Origin: Dryococelus australis
Taxonomy: Eukaryota; Arthropoda; Insecta; Phasmatodea; Phasmatidae
Direction of reading: 5' to 3'
DNA: 64,000 nucleotides
Assembly (NCBI GenBank): GCA_029891345.1
Contig: CM057000.1
Coordinates: 122,807,838-122,871,837 of the forward strand
Part shown: positions 23,755 to 35,452 of the stretch, piece after piece
Numbering within the stretch: position 1 is the first letter of the stretch
Layout of the letters: each line of letters begins with the position of its first letter
Program-made: the position numbers and the translations under genes
Notes under the pieces: model-generated
What the model saw: the letters and a program-made list of their open reading frames with translations, nothing else
Told to the model about the DNA's origin: nothing
The model's database searches: none

Positions 23755-24288
23755 TCATTGCATAGGTTTTCTAGTTGGAACATTACTTAGACTATTCTGC
23801 GCCCTTTCTATTATATCAACTTTATTTAAGGCACCATCTACTTGCAATCCGTGTTCTCAGATAACCACTTATATAAAATGTGTTAAATCTACCATTATCT
23901 CTGTAAGTTGTGATTTAACAACAGTGTTAAGCATTAAATTTAAATATCTCTTTAAATGCTCTTGATGTGCATGTATTTTAGTTTGAATGTTTTGCATAGT
24001 ATCCAACAGGTTATATAATCTTCGAAATTAAAGTCATATTCTTATAAACATGATCAACCCCTTCACTTAACTTTTCCATTTCACCTATTTGTGTTTTCAA
24101 TATGTCTAACATCATAAAGTTTAAACTTTCAATGAATTGTTTATTTACGCATCATTATCTTTCGCTGGCTCACTGACATTACGCAATATATTACCATTCA
24201 ACTCACAATTTCCATTGCGACTTCTGGCTAAACACATGCTATAATGGGACTGTCTTATACCACTAGGTGCGAATTTTGAAATACTCAT
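23755..24288 (-). pseudogene. Small coiled-coil Polinton protein
   Basis: The ATG at 24288 overlaps the ATPase stop in an ATGA, the arrangement of co-transcribed compact genes. The N-terminal peptide begins MSISKFAPSGIRQSHYSM. After a frame change, heptad-like helical segments follow (LNFMMLDILKTQIGEMEKL, then NIQTKIHAHQEHLKRYLNL). The last recognisable segment ends at a stop at 23755. I cannot name a function; a structural or scaffolding role is a guess from the predicted coiled coil. Confidence 0.5.
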
Positions 24289-24945
24289 TCTTCATCAGGA
24301 ATGATGAAACTGTTGAAACCACAATGAAAACATATTTAATATATTGGAAATGTCAGTATAATTACAAAGTAACCATATTTGTCTCTCTAACAGTAGAAAC
24401 ATATATACTTTTTAAATTGGTATATGCCATGTCACCAATAATGTGTTCATTGTAAATATGTTGTATATTTTTAAGTATCCATTTTAAAAACTATTAACAT
24501 GTTTGCTTTATCGTGTAAATTATGTTTGGGAATTCTAGCATAACTCTGCAAATTATACAAAACACTCGTCATTCGAATGTCTGCCGAAACTGAAATGGTG
24601 TTAAGTTTCACCTTGAGGTTAACTCCATACATCGTTAAAATAAACACCGAATCAGGCGATTCTTCACTCGGAGGTGTAACATCAACTTTAGTAGTGAACA
24701 GGAAATAATTAATTCCTTCGATCGATGACAGAATACTCGCTAATCGCTTGTATTTGTCATATTGCAAAGTTTTCGAAAACAAATATACATTTTCTAACCT
24801 AATTCCATTTGGGTGTTCTAAAAGTGTCATTATCATATACATTTTACCGCAAGAAGAAGGTCCAGTTATTATGCATAATATATTTTATGGTAAAAGAATA
24901 CCATGTTTTTGCATTTCTTCGATTACATTTTCATTCTTACTTATG
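24285..24945 (-). pseudogene. Polinton genome-packaging ATPase (A32/FtsK-HerA type), frameshifted
   Basis: In related viruses and Polintons this ATPase pumps DNA into the preformed capsid. Visible are a Walker A region (IITGPSSCGKMYM), the following HPNGIRLENVYLFSKTLQ block, PPSEESPDSVFI just before the Walker B position, and the conserved sensor region LQSYARIPKH. A C-terminal segment continues in another frame (NEHIIGDMAY, then RDKYGYFVI and FIIPDEE) to the TGA at 24285. The Walker B aspartates are not readable in frame after SVFI, where the sequence is damaged. An upstream stop lies just before the P-loop segment. Identification is firm from motif order and neighbours. Confidence 0.85.
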
Positions 24946-25084
24946 ATTACTGGAAGATGCATGCTTTGTTTTATAACTTTCATACTAACAAATTGTAATA
25001 TACTATATGTAAAACTGTATATGAACATGTATATTATAGGATCGCATACAGTGTTAATTAATGTTTTGTACCAAACACATCAAA

Positions 25085-25650
25085 AAGGTAGCAGGGTTTT
25101 AAACATACGTATTAATAATCTACCATTTGAACTGCATTTTCCTAAATATAATTATTGCAGTCCTGGTACACGACTTGCGAAATGTTTGGCCCTTAATGAT
25201 AAGGGAATAAGTGCATTAGATGAAGCTTGTAAACAACATAACTTATGAGCAAACAAAAGATTTAAAAAATGGCATATTGCCAATACACTTCTAGCTGAGA
25301 AAGCAGAAAATATTAGAAACAGCTCTAGTGCACTACCAGTGAAAAACTCGTGGTGTGGGTTGTCGGGAAATTTATGCGCAGCAGAGTTAAAAGAGGAATG
25401 GGCCATCATGGTACAAAGAAACCACGAAAAGTCAAGGGGAAGAAAAAAGTTGGCTTTTATCCTCGTTACTATTTCATGCCCTAGGCACCATCGGTTCACC
25501 ACTGATTGGGTCTTCGGCAATCAGCAGAGCAGTTACACAAAGAACGAGTAACCCAACTGGGAAAGGAAAGTTTCTCCAGCCATACAAAGTGGGACAAGGA
25601 TCACTGAAAAAAAAAATCTCAAAACAAGGAGAAAATCGGAGAAGATCCTA
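25085..25650 (+). pseudogene. Phospholipase A2-like minor virion protein of Polinton
   Basis: The segment LPFELHFPKYNYCSPGTRL, then LALNDKGISALDEACKQHN, matches the calcium-loop and HD catalytic region of the PLA2-like domain of parvoviral VP1-type proteins and of a Polinton minor capsid gene. The catalytic HD pair falls exactly where the frame breaks (KQHN, then a frame change). Downstream in other frames are a lysine-rich patch (KKPRKVKGKKKVGFYPR), a glycine/serine-rich region and GKFLQPYKVGQG, as expected for this protein's tail. No start codon is obvious before the GSRVLNIRINN segment. It is divergent in direction from the ATPase and begins the capsid gene block. In viruses this domain breaches endosomal membranes; this copy is defunct. 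Confidence 0.7.
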
Positions 25651-25659
25651 TGCAGTATT

Positions 25660-25990
25660 CCAGATCGCACTCTCGCAGATAAAGACAATCTTGTGTTTAC
25701 CACGAAACTTAAAATTCCACTATTTCGAGGTGTTTATATGAGAGATGGCTTGCCACAAAACCCTTACTTTCAGGAACATATGATTGTTAATTTAGATTCT
25801 TAACAAAATAATGGAACCCACTGTGTTCCAATAACTAAAATTGGACATCATTCAATTTATTATTATTGTTAAGGAGACTTACGTCATCCATTAGAAATAT
25901 GTAACTATTTAAAGAGTATACAAATCAAGTACAATTACGAAACCGAACAATAATCGAACATATAACTGCAGACATTTAAGTTTATGAGTC
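25660..25990 (+). pseudogene. Adenain-type cysteine protease of Polinton, frameshifted
   Basis: The protease would mature capsid proteins. The start region (IPDRTLADKDNLVF) is followed by IPLFRGVYMRDGLPQNPY and the histidine block MIVNLDS...GTHCV, with catalytic His. After a stop, HHSIYYYC and GDLRHPLEICNYLKS correspond to the region of the acidic residue, which is not conserved here. A later frame holds TYNCRHLSL with the nucleophile cysteine position. In-frame stops lie near 25801 and 25869. Its place between the PLA2-like gene and the penton-like gene agrees with Polinton order. Confidence 0.72.
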
Positions 25991-26037
25991 TTAACTATAA
26001 ATAAGATACTCCTTGAAACCAACAGTAAGATAGTAAA

Positions 26038-26730
26038 ATGTCAATCACGCTGATCTTAAGTGGAAACTCAACCCAACTGCAGTCAGTCAATTTCCCAGTC
26101 TGGAAGTTAGATGGCAAATGGCATAGAGTGAATTGAATTCGTAACATACAACGGTATACCAAATATAGATATGCATAATCAAAAACTCAAACTGAACATT
26201 GGCAATAAAAAAACATCGAGTTGTTATACCTGCTGGTTCTTATGAACATGAAGATTTGTAAACATTCATAAAGGTAACTGTACCTGAAAATGTTAAGTTC
26301 CTGTTATGCGGTAATCCAAATACTTTAACAAGTATAATGCTTAGCAATGTTGATATTGATTTCACACCAAATGATTCAATAGGATCTATGTTAGGTTAGG
26401 AACAAAAGGTGTATACAGCTAATCGACTACATGAATAATCAAAACAAGTTAATATCTTGTCAGTCAATGTGCGGCATGTGAAAAAATATATTGTTGGAAG
26501 TTCATTTTGAAATGATAAACCTACAAACACATAACACAAATTCACTTGTTCCAATGCACCAGGATATAAAATAATTGAAAAACCAAATGCATTAATGTAA
26601 CTTCCAGTAATAGTTAATCATGTTGCCAAAATAGTTATTACCATAGTTGATCAAATGGTAGGTGCATTAACTTTAGAAACAAAGAGGTAACTTTGCATCT
26701 ACATTTGATAGAAGTGGATAGAAAATAGTA
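26038..26730 (+). pseudogene. Penton-like minor capsid protein of Polinton, heavily mutated
   Basis: The ATG at 26038 begins MSITLILSGNSTQLQ, and VNFPVWKLDGKW follows. Later segments in shifted frames include EFVTYNGIPNID and a C-terminal strand-rich part containing RCINFRNKEVTLHLHLIE near 26690. Polinton penton-like proteins are single-jelly-roll vertex proteins with this kind of N-terminal start and this location directly before the major capsid gene. The middle has many stops and is not readable as one frame. The call rests on both ends and on position. Confidence 0.6.
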
Positions 26731-26924
26731 TAAAAATAATTGTATCCTGTGTAATGTAACCACAATCGATTTTGTTTACAGTAAACAATATGTTTGTCCC
26801 GTTCACAAGACATTACCTATAAAAAGACGTAAGTGTCAAAGTAAAGTGTTCAGTTCCAATAAGAAACCAGTGTGATTAACATGGGGCCACGAATGGTTTT
26901 TATGCAAACTGGGATATAAAGTAA

Positions 26925-28036
26925 ATGAAAATGGAAGACATGCTTAATGTCAAGCAACACATAAGTTATGAAGACTCTACAATCAATACAGAAATTCATG
27001 TGTATGAACAATTTCGAGCGGGGCTTTATATGTTTCTATCAGAAATACGAATTCCTATACATAATCATGACATATGCTTTGCCTTCGAAATCATCTTTGT
27101 GGCTCAGAGATGCAATAAAAAGACAGATGATGGAACTAATCCAGTAACTATGGGAATAGTTTGCAATGGTATACTTAATCTAATTGATAGAGTCGTTGAA
27201 CGGTCTTAAAATCGACCAGAGTCAAGATATGGGTACTACATTCACCTCTTGTTAACAACAAACTATGTTAACACATGCACTATGTATGGGTGGAATCACG
27301 CTGAGAATTATAAATTACACATTAACCCTGGTGGAAAATACGATGTTGTTATACCGCTAAGAATTGGTTACTATATTTAGCAATATGTACATGAACTCTA
27401 TATGCACCATGCTAATGATGATGGAGGTGTTACCTTTGAACTAAGTAATGTAGAATGGTTGAGGCTACATATTGAAATTAGCACTCATGAATGCATGCAA
27501 TTTCTTAAGTATATTGGAAAAGGGAAACACCTGGACATCGTATTTAGGTCTTGGAGTTTGAAGATGTTCCCTTCAGTAACACCATCTGAGAAAGTTATAT
27601 GAAATGTAAAATCAAGTTTCTCAAATAAAAACCCGAGATACTTCAATATATGTTCCCAAACCAACTGCCAAAATAACTTAGGAGTGGATAGATCACCATT
27701 CGACCATTGCAATGTTAAAAACATTAAACTATTTATTACTAGTCAAGCTTACCTGTACACGAACTTTAACACATATTTCGCGAATTGTGAGTATCTTATA
27801 TGTTAAAATATGTACAGGCAATTCCAAGTAATGTATTATTCGAAAGACAGTGCACCAATATTATATCCTGAAACATTTAAAAGTAGGGCACCTTTGTTCA
27901 TGTTTGACATTAGCAAACAAAACAATTATATAATTAACAATGTTATTGACTCGCTTATTGAAATAAGTGCAAATGCAAACATTCCCCAAAATACCCAAGC
28001 TTACGTGTTAATCATTCATGATAGATTAGTATCTTA
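26925..28036 (+). pseudogene. Polinton major capsid protein (double jelly roll), frameshifted
   Basis: The protein would form the hexon-like lattice of the particle. Recognisable blocks in order are SYEDSTINTEIHVYEQF, SEIRIPIHNHDICF, KYDVVIPLRIG, VEWLRLHIEI, HLDIVFRSWSLKMFP, KNPRYFNICSQTN, FDHCNVKNIKLFITSQ, YRQFQVMYYSKDSAPIL, RAPLFMFDISKQN and NTQAYVLIIHDRLVS with its stop at 28036. Frames switch at about 27210, 27390 and 27600-27810. The total length of about 370 codons is below the usual 400-600, with an internal shortening. The block order and the FRSWSL and FDHCN segments make the assignment firm. It follows the penton-like gene. Confidence 0.85.
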
Positions 28037-28112
28037 GAGTGTTCGAGAAAAGTTAGTTAAGGTATTAACATAATTGTGTTTTCAGTATATGACGTACTGT
28101 CATCGAGTATAC

Positions 28113-28585
28113 ATGTTATGTAATATTCAAGGTTTCCAAGCACCAAATAAGTTTATTGTTAAGAAAGTGGCTATTACTAATTCACACTGCCAAACGACTG
28201 TGTTCACATTCAAACAACCTTTTGAGTGGAAATGTTTAAGTCGGAAGTATAAGTGAACCAATATTCTAACTACCATGGATTAGTGTGGGAGTGTAGATGT
28301 ATGGAGTACAAAGACTTTCTAAATATTTGCAACAAATACATCAAAGACGAGGAGATATTCGTGTGTGGAATGAATCAAATACATATTCTAGCAAGTCTAT
28401 TGAGTGGTAAAAGAATAGACATACAGAAAAAGTTTAAGTGTCCGTCATTCAAAAAAGTTACGTGAAATGTATGGTTAAATCACAATTCATTTCTGCAGGT
28501 GAAAATTCTAAATTAATGCTTAAATGGTCATTACTGATGGAGTGCGGTAAGGGGGGGGGGATGACCCAATCGAGGTATGTTAAAT
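28113..28585 (+). pseudogene. Polinton-associated uncharacterised protein, copy B (broken)
   Basis: Homologue of the protein at 10936-11431. Starting at the ATG at 28113 (MLCNIQGFQ) it runs through FIVKKVAIT, TVFTFKQPFEWK, a stop at 28254, then NYHGLVWECRCMEYKDF in another frame and FISAGENSKLMLKW in a third. It ends after a run of about ten G near 28550, a probable slippage frameshift. Located just downstream of the capsid gene on the same strand, it looks like a normal accessory gene of this Polinton lineage. Function is unknown. Confidence 0.65.
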
Positions 28586-28739
28586 ACAGCGCGAATCGTG
28601 CTATTGTTTCAATGCATTGTAGGATGCAATTTAGTAATTTAATTCTCAATTCTAGTATGCTAGTGTTCTCCCAGGATATAAAAGAATTTGGTTTCAGGTT
28701 AACGATATACTCTGCTACAAATTTAAATGTGTAATTGAT

Positions 28740-29119
28740 AATAACAATGGAGTTTTTCAGTAATTAGTCCAGAACACATGTACGAAGAAGTCAATGAATG
28801 TAATGAGCACTAGATTGCAGTGTTTAATTTGCGGCCAGACACAATATAGCCATGATGTTTAAATGAACTATTGAATAACGTTCTAGATAAACATATCTCA
28901 AAACATATGTCACATAGGCAAATCAAATATATGTTACAAAGGGGCTGTTGTGCTATTCCTACAATCCGAACCGAAAAAATTTAATAAAATAGAACATAAT
29001 ACTGAAATTCATAGCGAAATCCGTCGGTTAGCCTTGCCCTGTGGTATGTAGCTATGAAGAGTTTGCAAAAGCAAGTAGAATGCTTTTAGTTTCAAATAAA
29101 CAATCCAATATTGCAGCCT

Positions 29120-29213
<94 letters not shown>

Positions 29214-30440
29214 TGAGAGAGAGAGAGAGAGAGAGAGGCAAGAGGTATCGTTTATAAACATGGTGTGCATTTTCATCCCAGAAAGTGACTACGAGATGTT
29301 GCAAGTAGGCTATATACAAGTTTATTTTAAACTGTTTACCTGTGTTTTGTAAGTACAAGTACATTACATTGAACAATGGTGTTATACTTTCGATTCATAT
29401 CGTGGTGTTACGTTTGGTGAAGGAATAGAATGTTAAGATTGTGCTGTATAATGCCTGAGACCCAACAGTGATTTGCAACGTTCACTGAAAGATATACTTA
29501 TAGCCAGTTTTAACGAAGAGATTGTGGATGTGCATGGCAACAGAGAAATCACCTATGAACTTACCCGCCCCGACTGTGGGATTAACATCCCTTGGAAGGA
29601 AGTGTACGTCAGGGATATTCACACATTTATTTTCCAAAAAGGAAATCTCTCATTTCCATCTATATGTAATAGTTTGGCATATGATGTTGCAGCTCTCATC
29701 CCGAATAACTTTGTTAAGTGCAAGAATGAAGTTTCATCCGAATGGCAAGTACTCTCTCATCGAACATGCATGTGAGGTATCAATTACCTAATTTAAGGAA
29801 ATGTGTGAGGAGAATATTCGTTTTTCATGCACATATGGTACTGGTTTCATGTTAATAAGCAATAAGCCCTGGGTTGTAGTGTAACCAATTGTGTTAGTTC
29901 AAATTTTTATGTTAAATTCCGTATATGATGAAGAAATCCAAAGGTGAACAAAACTTATTGTAATCGAAGTTTGGAACATAATATTTACAGTCATTGCAAT
30001 ACTCTGCACATTGTAATGTGAATATTTTTGACTTAGTTAATGGGTTTGGCTATTTATTGGTTATAGGATGTGTAAATGTATTGTGGATAGGAAAGCGAAA
30101 CTACTTAAAGCAAAGTTCACCCCAAAAACTTTTCTTGATCGCAGTATAGGATGCTAGAGGAAAGTTGTGATGAAGTGAATTTCTCATGTATATGTATTGA
30201 AAAATCTAAATGTAAAATCAATATAACAAAGTTCTTTATGCACTTCTTGCATAGTAAAATGTTTAGTTGCTTGAGAAAAAATTAGTACTTGTGTATCAGT
30301 CGTATGTTGGCGTTCATAGAATAGGGATGGCATATCTTCATCCCAGAAACCCGTATGTTAGCATTACGCCAGGCAAATCGACTGTTGAGTATGCATACTG
30401 GGGTTAATTCACTGTTCCTACATAAACAAATATCCTGTAT
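28740..30440 (+). pseudogene. Unidentified Polinton accessory coding remnants
   Basis: Coding-like peptide segments appear in shifting plus-strand frames: ISPEHMYEEVNECNEH and LNELLNNVLDKHISKHM near 28.77-28.9 kb; SYEEFAKASRMLLVSNKQSN near 29.05 kb; EEIVDVHGNREITYEL, then PWKEVYVRDIHTFIF and NNFVKCKNEVSSEWQ at 29.5-29.75 kb; and GMAYLHPRNPYVSITPG and TVEYAYWG near 30.33 kb. They lie between capsid-type genes and PolB, all on the plus strand, and look like one or two accessory genes. I recognise no family. A TA/GA microsatellite splits the first part. Confidence 0.4.
29125..29237. repeat. (TA)n-(GA)n compound microsatellite
   Basis: About 50 bases of TA repeat run into about 60 bases of GA repeat with one GTGTGA interruption. 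Open frames of YIYI and RERE peptide across it are artefacts of the repeat. Confidence 0.98.
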
Positions 30441-30445
30441 ATCAC

Positions 30446-30702
30446 ATGACACCAATTACCACATTACTCACAAGTGTTGAAGTTTATTCTCACTTCTTGG
30501 AAACATATCCCGATCTGGTTCAGAATATAGTGTTGCATTCTTCTAATTGTATTAAAGACATTTGTATGCGAACTTGTGAGCAAAGCCTAAAATAGGTCGA
30601 AGAAAACGCTGCGAGATGTTAACTTCTCAAGAACAAGATATTGAAGAAATAGTATACAAATGTGTCAGATCAATATCTACTGAAATTGTAAACAGTCTGT
30701 AA
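30446..30702 (+). pseudogene. Small ORF with basic patch, one frameshift; unknown
   Basis: The ATG at 30446 gives MTPITTLLTSVEVYSHFLE and continues through HSSNCIKDICMRTCEQSLK. A one-base slip in an A run near 30590 separates this from GRRKRCEMLTSQEQDIEEIV and a stop at 30702. Total is about 85 codons. The RRKR patch could be a nuclear signal. It precedes the putative promoter region of PolB. No family is recognised. Confidence 0.4.
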
Positions 30703-31398
30703 GCTTTTGGATGTATAATGTGTGTCGAATGTCATAAGTGTACTGTCAAAAGTCTATTGTCAAAAGTCTATTGTCAAAGGGTATTGTCAAAGTGTAATAG
30801 ATACGTGTGTTGTATACATATTATTTTATAACATAGTAAATAGACTGAAAACTTAATTGCATTTTTATGACTTAACATCTCCTTTCCACATGCATGATGT
30901 GATGTTAACACTATAATAGTAAGTAGATATTACATTTGAAATGAAAAAAAAATTGTGGTATTAACACTACAAAATAGTAACTTAACATTACATTTTATTT
31001 CAGTTTGTAACCTAATGTTTCACACATAATGTTAATACACAAAACTACTAACATGTTGCTAGAAAGTTAACGTAACTTGGGTTGGAGAAGAATTGTACGC
31101 CCTGTTCCTGTCTGAAACTGTGGCACAGTTTCTGTGTGAAACTGCAGCATTACCTGCATTCCGTACCTCGAACGAACAAAGACTTTAGTGCCCTTCATGT
31201 TTTTGTAAAACTGTGAAATTAGCTGACTTCCCCCCAAGTGTTACGGGATTGACTTCCTTTGTCCCAAATCGATTGCTTTTTTTTTGTCCCAACAGGATTG
31301 CATATTTAATTTGTAACCTTTGCTCATTGTGTAAATCAATTGTAACCTACTCCACACTGGAACTGGGTTACTAAGTCCTTAGGGGTGAGGCAGAGGGT

Positions 31399-31428
31399 AT
31401 AAAATGTAGATTTCTCACTCTTTCAGTC
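31399..31428 (+). promoter_or_regulatory. TATA box plus arthropod-type initiator upstream of PolB
   Basis: TATAAAA at 31399-31405 is followed by TCAGTC at 31423-31428, with the initiator A 26 bases from the first T of the TATA box, the normal core-promoter spacing. TCAGT is the arthropod initiator consensus. A candidate 5' UTR intron follows: donor AAATGTAAGT near 31769 and acceptor TTTTTTTTTGTTTCAG ending at 32142. This would make the promoter drive the plus-strand polymerase gene. It is inferred from sequence only. Confidence 0.5.
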
Positions 31429-31725
31429 TCTCTTCAGCATCCAAGTTGTGATGATATCTCCGGGCACCATGGATTAGCATGTTTACTGCATATCTAAGGA
31501 CCTTTCGCAGTCGGATGAAACACCGGGTAACATGGTCCTGTGGTCTCCGGTGATAGTAGCGAGCGGAACTCAGTCTGTATTCAGCATCCGAGGTGTAAAC
31601 ATATCTCCACGCTCAGTAGACTAGCGACTTTACCTGAGATCTAGCTACCCTCTGTGGTTGGACGAAATGCCGGCAGAACCAGACTCGCGATCTCTGATGT
31701 TAGTAGCAAGCGGATCGCGGTGTTA
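31423..31725 (+). repeat. Degenerate direct duplication with ~147-bp period carrying the initiator
   Basis: TCAGTCTCTCTTCAGCATCC at 31423 is echoed by TCAGTCTGTATTCAGCATCC at 31570. Further shared words follow in the same order (ATATCTCC, GACGAAAT/GATGAAAC, GATAGTAGCGAGCGGA/TTAGTAGCAAGCGGA). Confidence 0.7.
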
Positions 31726-31904
31726 CCGTTCCATCGGGATCTGCAAAGAGGATTAAACACTTTTAAATGTAAGTAATATTTCTTTATTTACTGCTTTTTT
31801 AAATGTTAATCTTTTTTAAATAATAACATTTTTAAACAAATATTTTTAAAATAATAAATGTTTTTCATATATTTTAACTAGTTGTTTTTTATAGTCACAT
31901 GTTG

Positions 31905-31990
31905 ATGGTACTCTGGTAGAGTAGTAAGTAGAGAGCTTGGGTAACACGTGGACCATTCTGGTAGGGTTTCGAGTCCCCTCCAGGGGAAAT
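31905..31990 (+). other. tRNA-like B-box sequence, not a tRNA
   Basis: GGGTTTCGAGTCCCCTCCA at about 31966 resembles a T-arm/B box and an upstream TGGTAGAGTAG resembles an A box. A foldable acceptor stem and anticodon arm were not seen. It may be a SINE head fragment. Confidence 0.3.
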
Positions 31991-34286
31991 ATTTAGATAT
32001 GGGGAAATGAGTTTATAACATAATGTTTAGATACATGTAATTATTGTTAAGTACGCGTAATTTTATGTGCTTTACTTGTATTTTTTCAGGTATGTTTATA
32101 TTGTTATATATAACTATAGCTTTGCGTTTTTTTTTGTTTCAGATTATTTGCTTGGCATTTGATAATAAAGGTGATTATTGGTGAGTAGGAAATTTGCGAT
32201 GTAAAGCTCCTCAGTTAAACGATGTCTCATTATCTATCAGCCAGAGAGTTATTCAAGCTCTGACTCATCGCCCGATGTAGGCTCATCTCAGGACTTCTTG
32301 GCCTATATCCTTTTGGATATGGCTTTCGGGTGAAGGCTTGTGGACGCAGCAATACTTAACGATAAGGTAAGGTCCGACCCGGACATTACAAATTTCTTGG
32401 AGAGATGTAAGGCATCTGTTCTGGCTATTACTCAGACAGTACACAGACCTTTCAAAATTTGTCTCCATAGCAGTTACGTTTTTTAGAAACACAGCAGCAG
32501 AGGAAATGGTTATGGAGACATTCCACTTTTGCAGTAAAGATAAACCCATCCTCCATTCATTTGAAATTGGTGAGATTTACGATGAGCACATCGTCCCTAA
32601 ACTCACTACGAATATTTGTGAGTTTTGTGGCAGGGGCAGCAGCTGTGGAATAAAGGATGTCCACATTTCGCAGTACAAACCATTCACCGTAGGTGTGTCT
32701 CACACAAACCTACGTAATCTCATTGCGAACACAAAGGCTTGCATCAATGTTAGTTGTACGGAAGATGGGTTCTGAATACGAATGGATTTTAGACTCCCGC
32801 AGTGTTACATGAAATCAAACAATTCGAGGAACTCAATAACATTTCCGTTAATGTTTATTCAGTGATACATAAAGATGAAAATATAATTGACAAGGCATTT
32901 AATAATGATAAGGAAGGACGTATCGTACCCATTGGCACGTCTTCTGTGCAATGTGAGCGGCATGTAGATGTATTAGCTATTTGTGCTACTGGTAGTACCG
33001 CTCATTTTCATTTTGTAATGATTAATGATTTGCCGTATTTGTTTTACTCTCAGTTGAGTAAGGATCAGCACAAAAAGTTTGTTTGCGAGCGATGTTTTCA
33101 ATATTTTGGAAGTGGGGAGAAACTCAAAAAACATCAATATTTATGCCAACAACATAATACTGTTCTAAGTATTTTTCTGAGGAAAATAAATACATTCAAT
33201 TCAGTAATTTTGCCAAACAGCAAAGAATGTGTTACATTGCATACTGCAATACTGAAGCTTATCTGAAACCCATATCCACTTGCTTACCACATAATGATTA
33301 TAGTAGCATAACAACCATCTACAAACATGTTGCATATGATTGTAGTATGTTGCGCGTATCGGCTTATCATTCCACTTTAACCCAGTACAGCGATGTTTGT
33401 GGGTGAAGATTGTGTATGCAGGATGGTTGATAAATTAGTTGAGTTAATAAAGTGGGTTACAGACACATGCCGCACAACAGTTCCAATGAAGCCGTTGACA
33501 ATAGTTGACAGAGCTAGACTTATGGCTCAAACAAGTTGTAACATTTGTAATAAGCTGCTCGGCGAAGTGTTGTGGTCGATCATGACCATTTGGCGGGTGC
33601 AATCAGAGTCCGTGCACGTAATAAATGTTATCTCTTGTTCAAAAAAGAACCAACTTGTAGCTGTATTTCATAACGTGCAGAATTATGATACCCACTTTCT
33701 AATGAAGCCATTGGCTCCACGACACATCACGCAGCACGATGGAAATGTGATAATAGAAAAACCGGGTGCGATAAAGGTGATTGTAACAACCTTACAAAAT
33801 TACAAGTGCAACACAAAACACATTCCTCATGGGAGAAACTTGCAAGGAGTTGCGCGAGTTGTTCAATTGCATTTCATTGACACGTTTAATTTCATGAACG
33901 TATCACTAGAAACATTGGCATATAATTTGTCTTCTGCCCAGATTACTATCACCCGGTCACAGTTTTCAGACAATACTCAATTTGATTTGGCACAAAGAAG
34001 GGGAGTATTTCCTTACGAATTTGTTAAGTCTGTGGAGAGTCTGAACCGTACCTCACTCCCATCAAAGGACGCATTTCATAATATAATGAAAGGCGAAGGC
34101 ATAAGCGATGAAGAATACACTCATATTCAATCTGCATGGAATGTGTTCAACTATCAAAATTTACTGGAGTATGCAATACAATATTTACTTGTGGACACGT
34201 GTTTGTTGGCCGATGTATTTAAGAATTTTAGAACCGTATGTTTGGCAGAACATGGTCTTGACCCCACAATGTATGTCACAGCTGTT

Positions 34287-34310
34287 TCTCTCTCTCTCTA
34301 TCTCTCTCTC

Positions 34311-34341
<31 letters not shown>
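34287..34341. repeat. (TC)n microsatellite inside PolB
   Basis: A run of CTCTCT with occasional TAT, following PTMYVTA of the polymerase and pushing the frame into an LSLSLS peptide. Confidence 0.95.
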
Positions 34342-35352
34342 GTCATGGGATACTCTTTTACCGAAAACAGAAGTGTGGTTAGAGCTGATGTCTGACATAG
34401 GTAAGTACCTTCTTGTAGAGCGCGGGGTCAGGGGTGGTATTACCCAGATTTGCAGAAGGCGTGCGGAATCTAATAATATTTATATGGGTGATAAGTACGA
34501 TCCGTGTGTGTGGTAGAGAATAATATTTGTTACTTCGACATTAATGGACTGTACAGCCACACAATGAAATGTAAGTCACCGATTGGTAGTTTTGAGTGGG
34601 TTGAGTCAGGTGATTTTTCAACATGGGATTTTGCCAATATGGATAATGACAGGGATACTAGTTTTTACGTGGAAGTAGATTAGTCTTTTCTGGTAGAATG
34701 CCATGATGTGGTATCTGACCTGCAACCTGACCCAGTAACTGTAATACTGCCGAACGGTAAAACTAAAAACTTGCTTTTGACACTCGTGCCATCGAAAAAT
34801 TATGTTGTACACTGGGAAAAACTGAAGCATTATTTGATGTATGAGACCAAACTAGCTTCTGCTAATCACGATTTTGTTTTTGAGCAGAAGGCGTGGATGG
34901 CTCTGTACATCACTTTCAACATTGGAAAACGTGGTCAGGTGATGAACGCATTGAAAAATCGTTGTTTAAGTTAATGATTAATTCTGTGTGTGGGAAAACA
35001 TTGCAGAATGTCTACCGCGAAAGGGACATCAGAGTCGTATCGTGGTATGACATTATATGGGGCAGCATAATTGATTGGGCAACCAACATTTAAAGTGAAG
35101 CAGATCCTCAATGAGAATTTGATCTTAACTGAAAAGGAAAAATTATCTGTTACGTTTAACAGGCCTTTGTATCCTGGTGTTGCTGTTCTGGATTTGTCAA
35201 AAATTTTCTGTGTAACTTCCACTATAAATATATGCAACAGAAATTTCCTCAGCCAGCTTTACATCTCCTATATTGCGATACTGACAGCCTTATATGTGAA
35301 ATACATGGTCATGGTGTGTACGAAAGTATTTTCTCTTTGGCTAGACGATTTG

Positions 35353-35381
35353 ACACATATATATATATATATATATATATG
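35353..35381. repeat. (TA)n microsatellite inside PolB
   Basis: About fourteen TA units between the RRFDT block and the PDNLQKFPLMCKG block of the polymerase. Confidence 0.95.
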
Positions 35382-35452
35382 CCCCAGATAATCTACAAAA
35401 ATTCCCTCTAATGTGCAAAGGCGTGCCAGGAGATATGAAGGATGAATGTGCT

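Noticed and set aside
29041..29376. Open frames on both strands across 29.1-29.3 kb
   Set aside because: They are YIYI/RERE/LSLS peptides encoded by the TA/GA microsatellite.
31905..31990. Possible tRNA gene
   Set aside because: A- and B-box-like words are present but no complete cloverleaf was seen.
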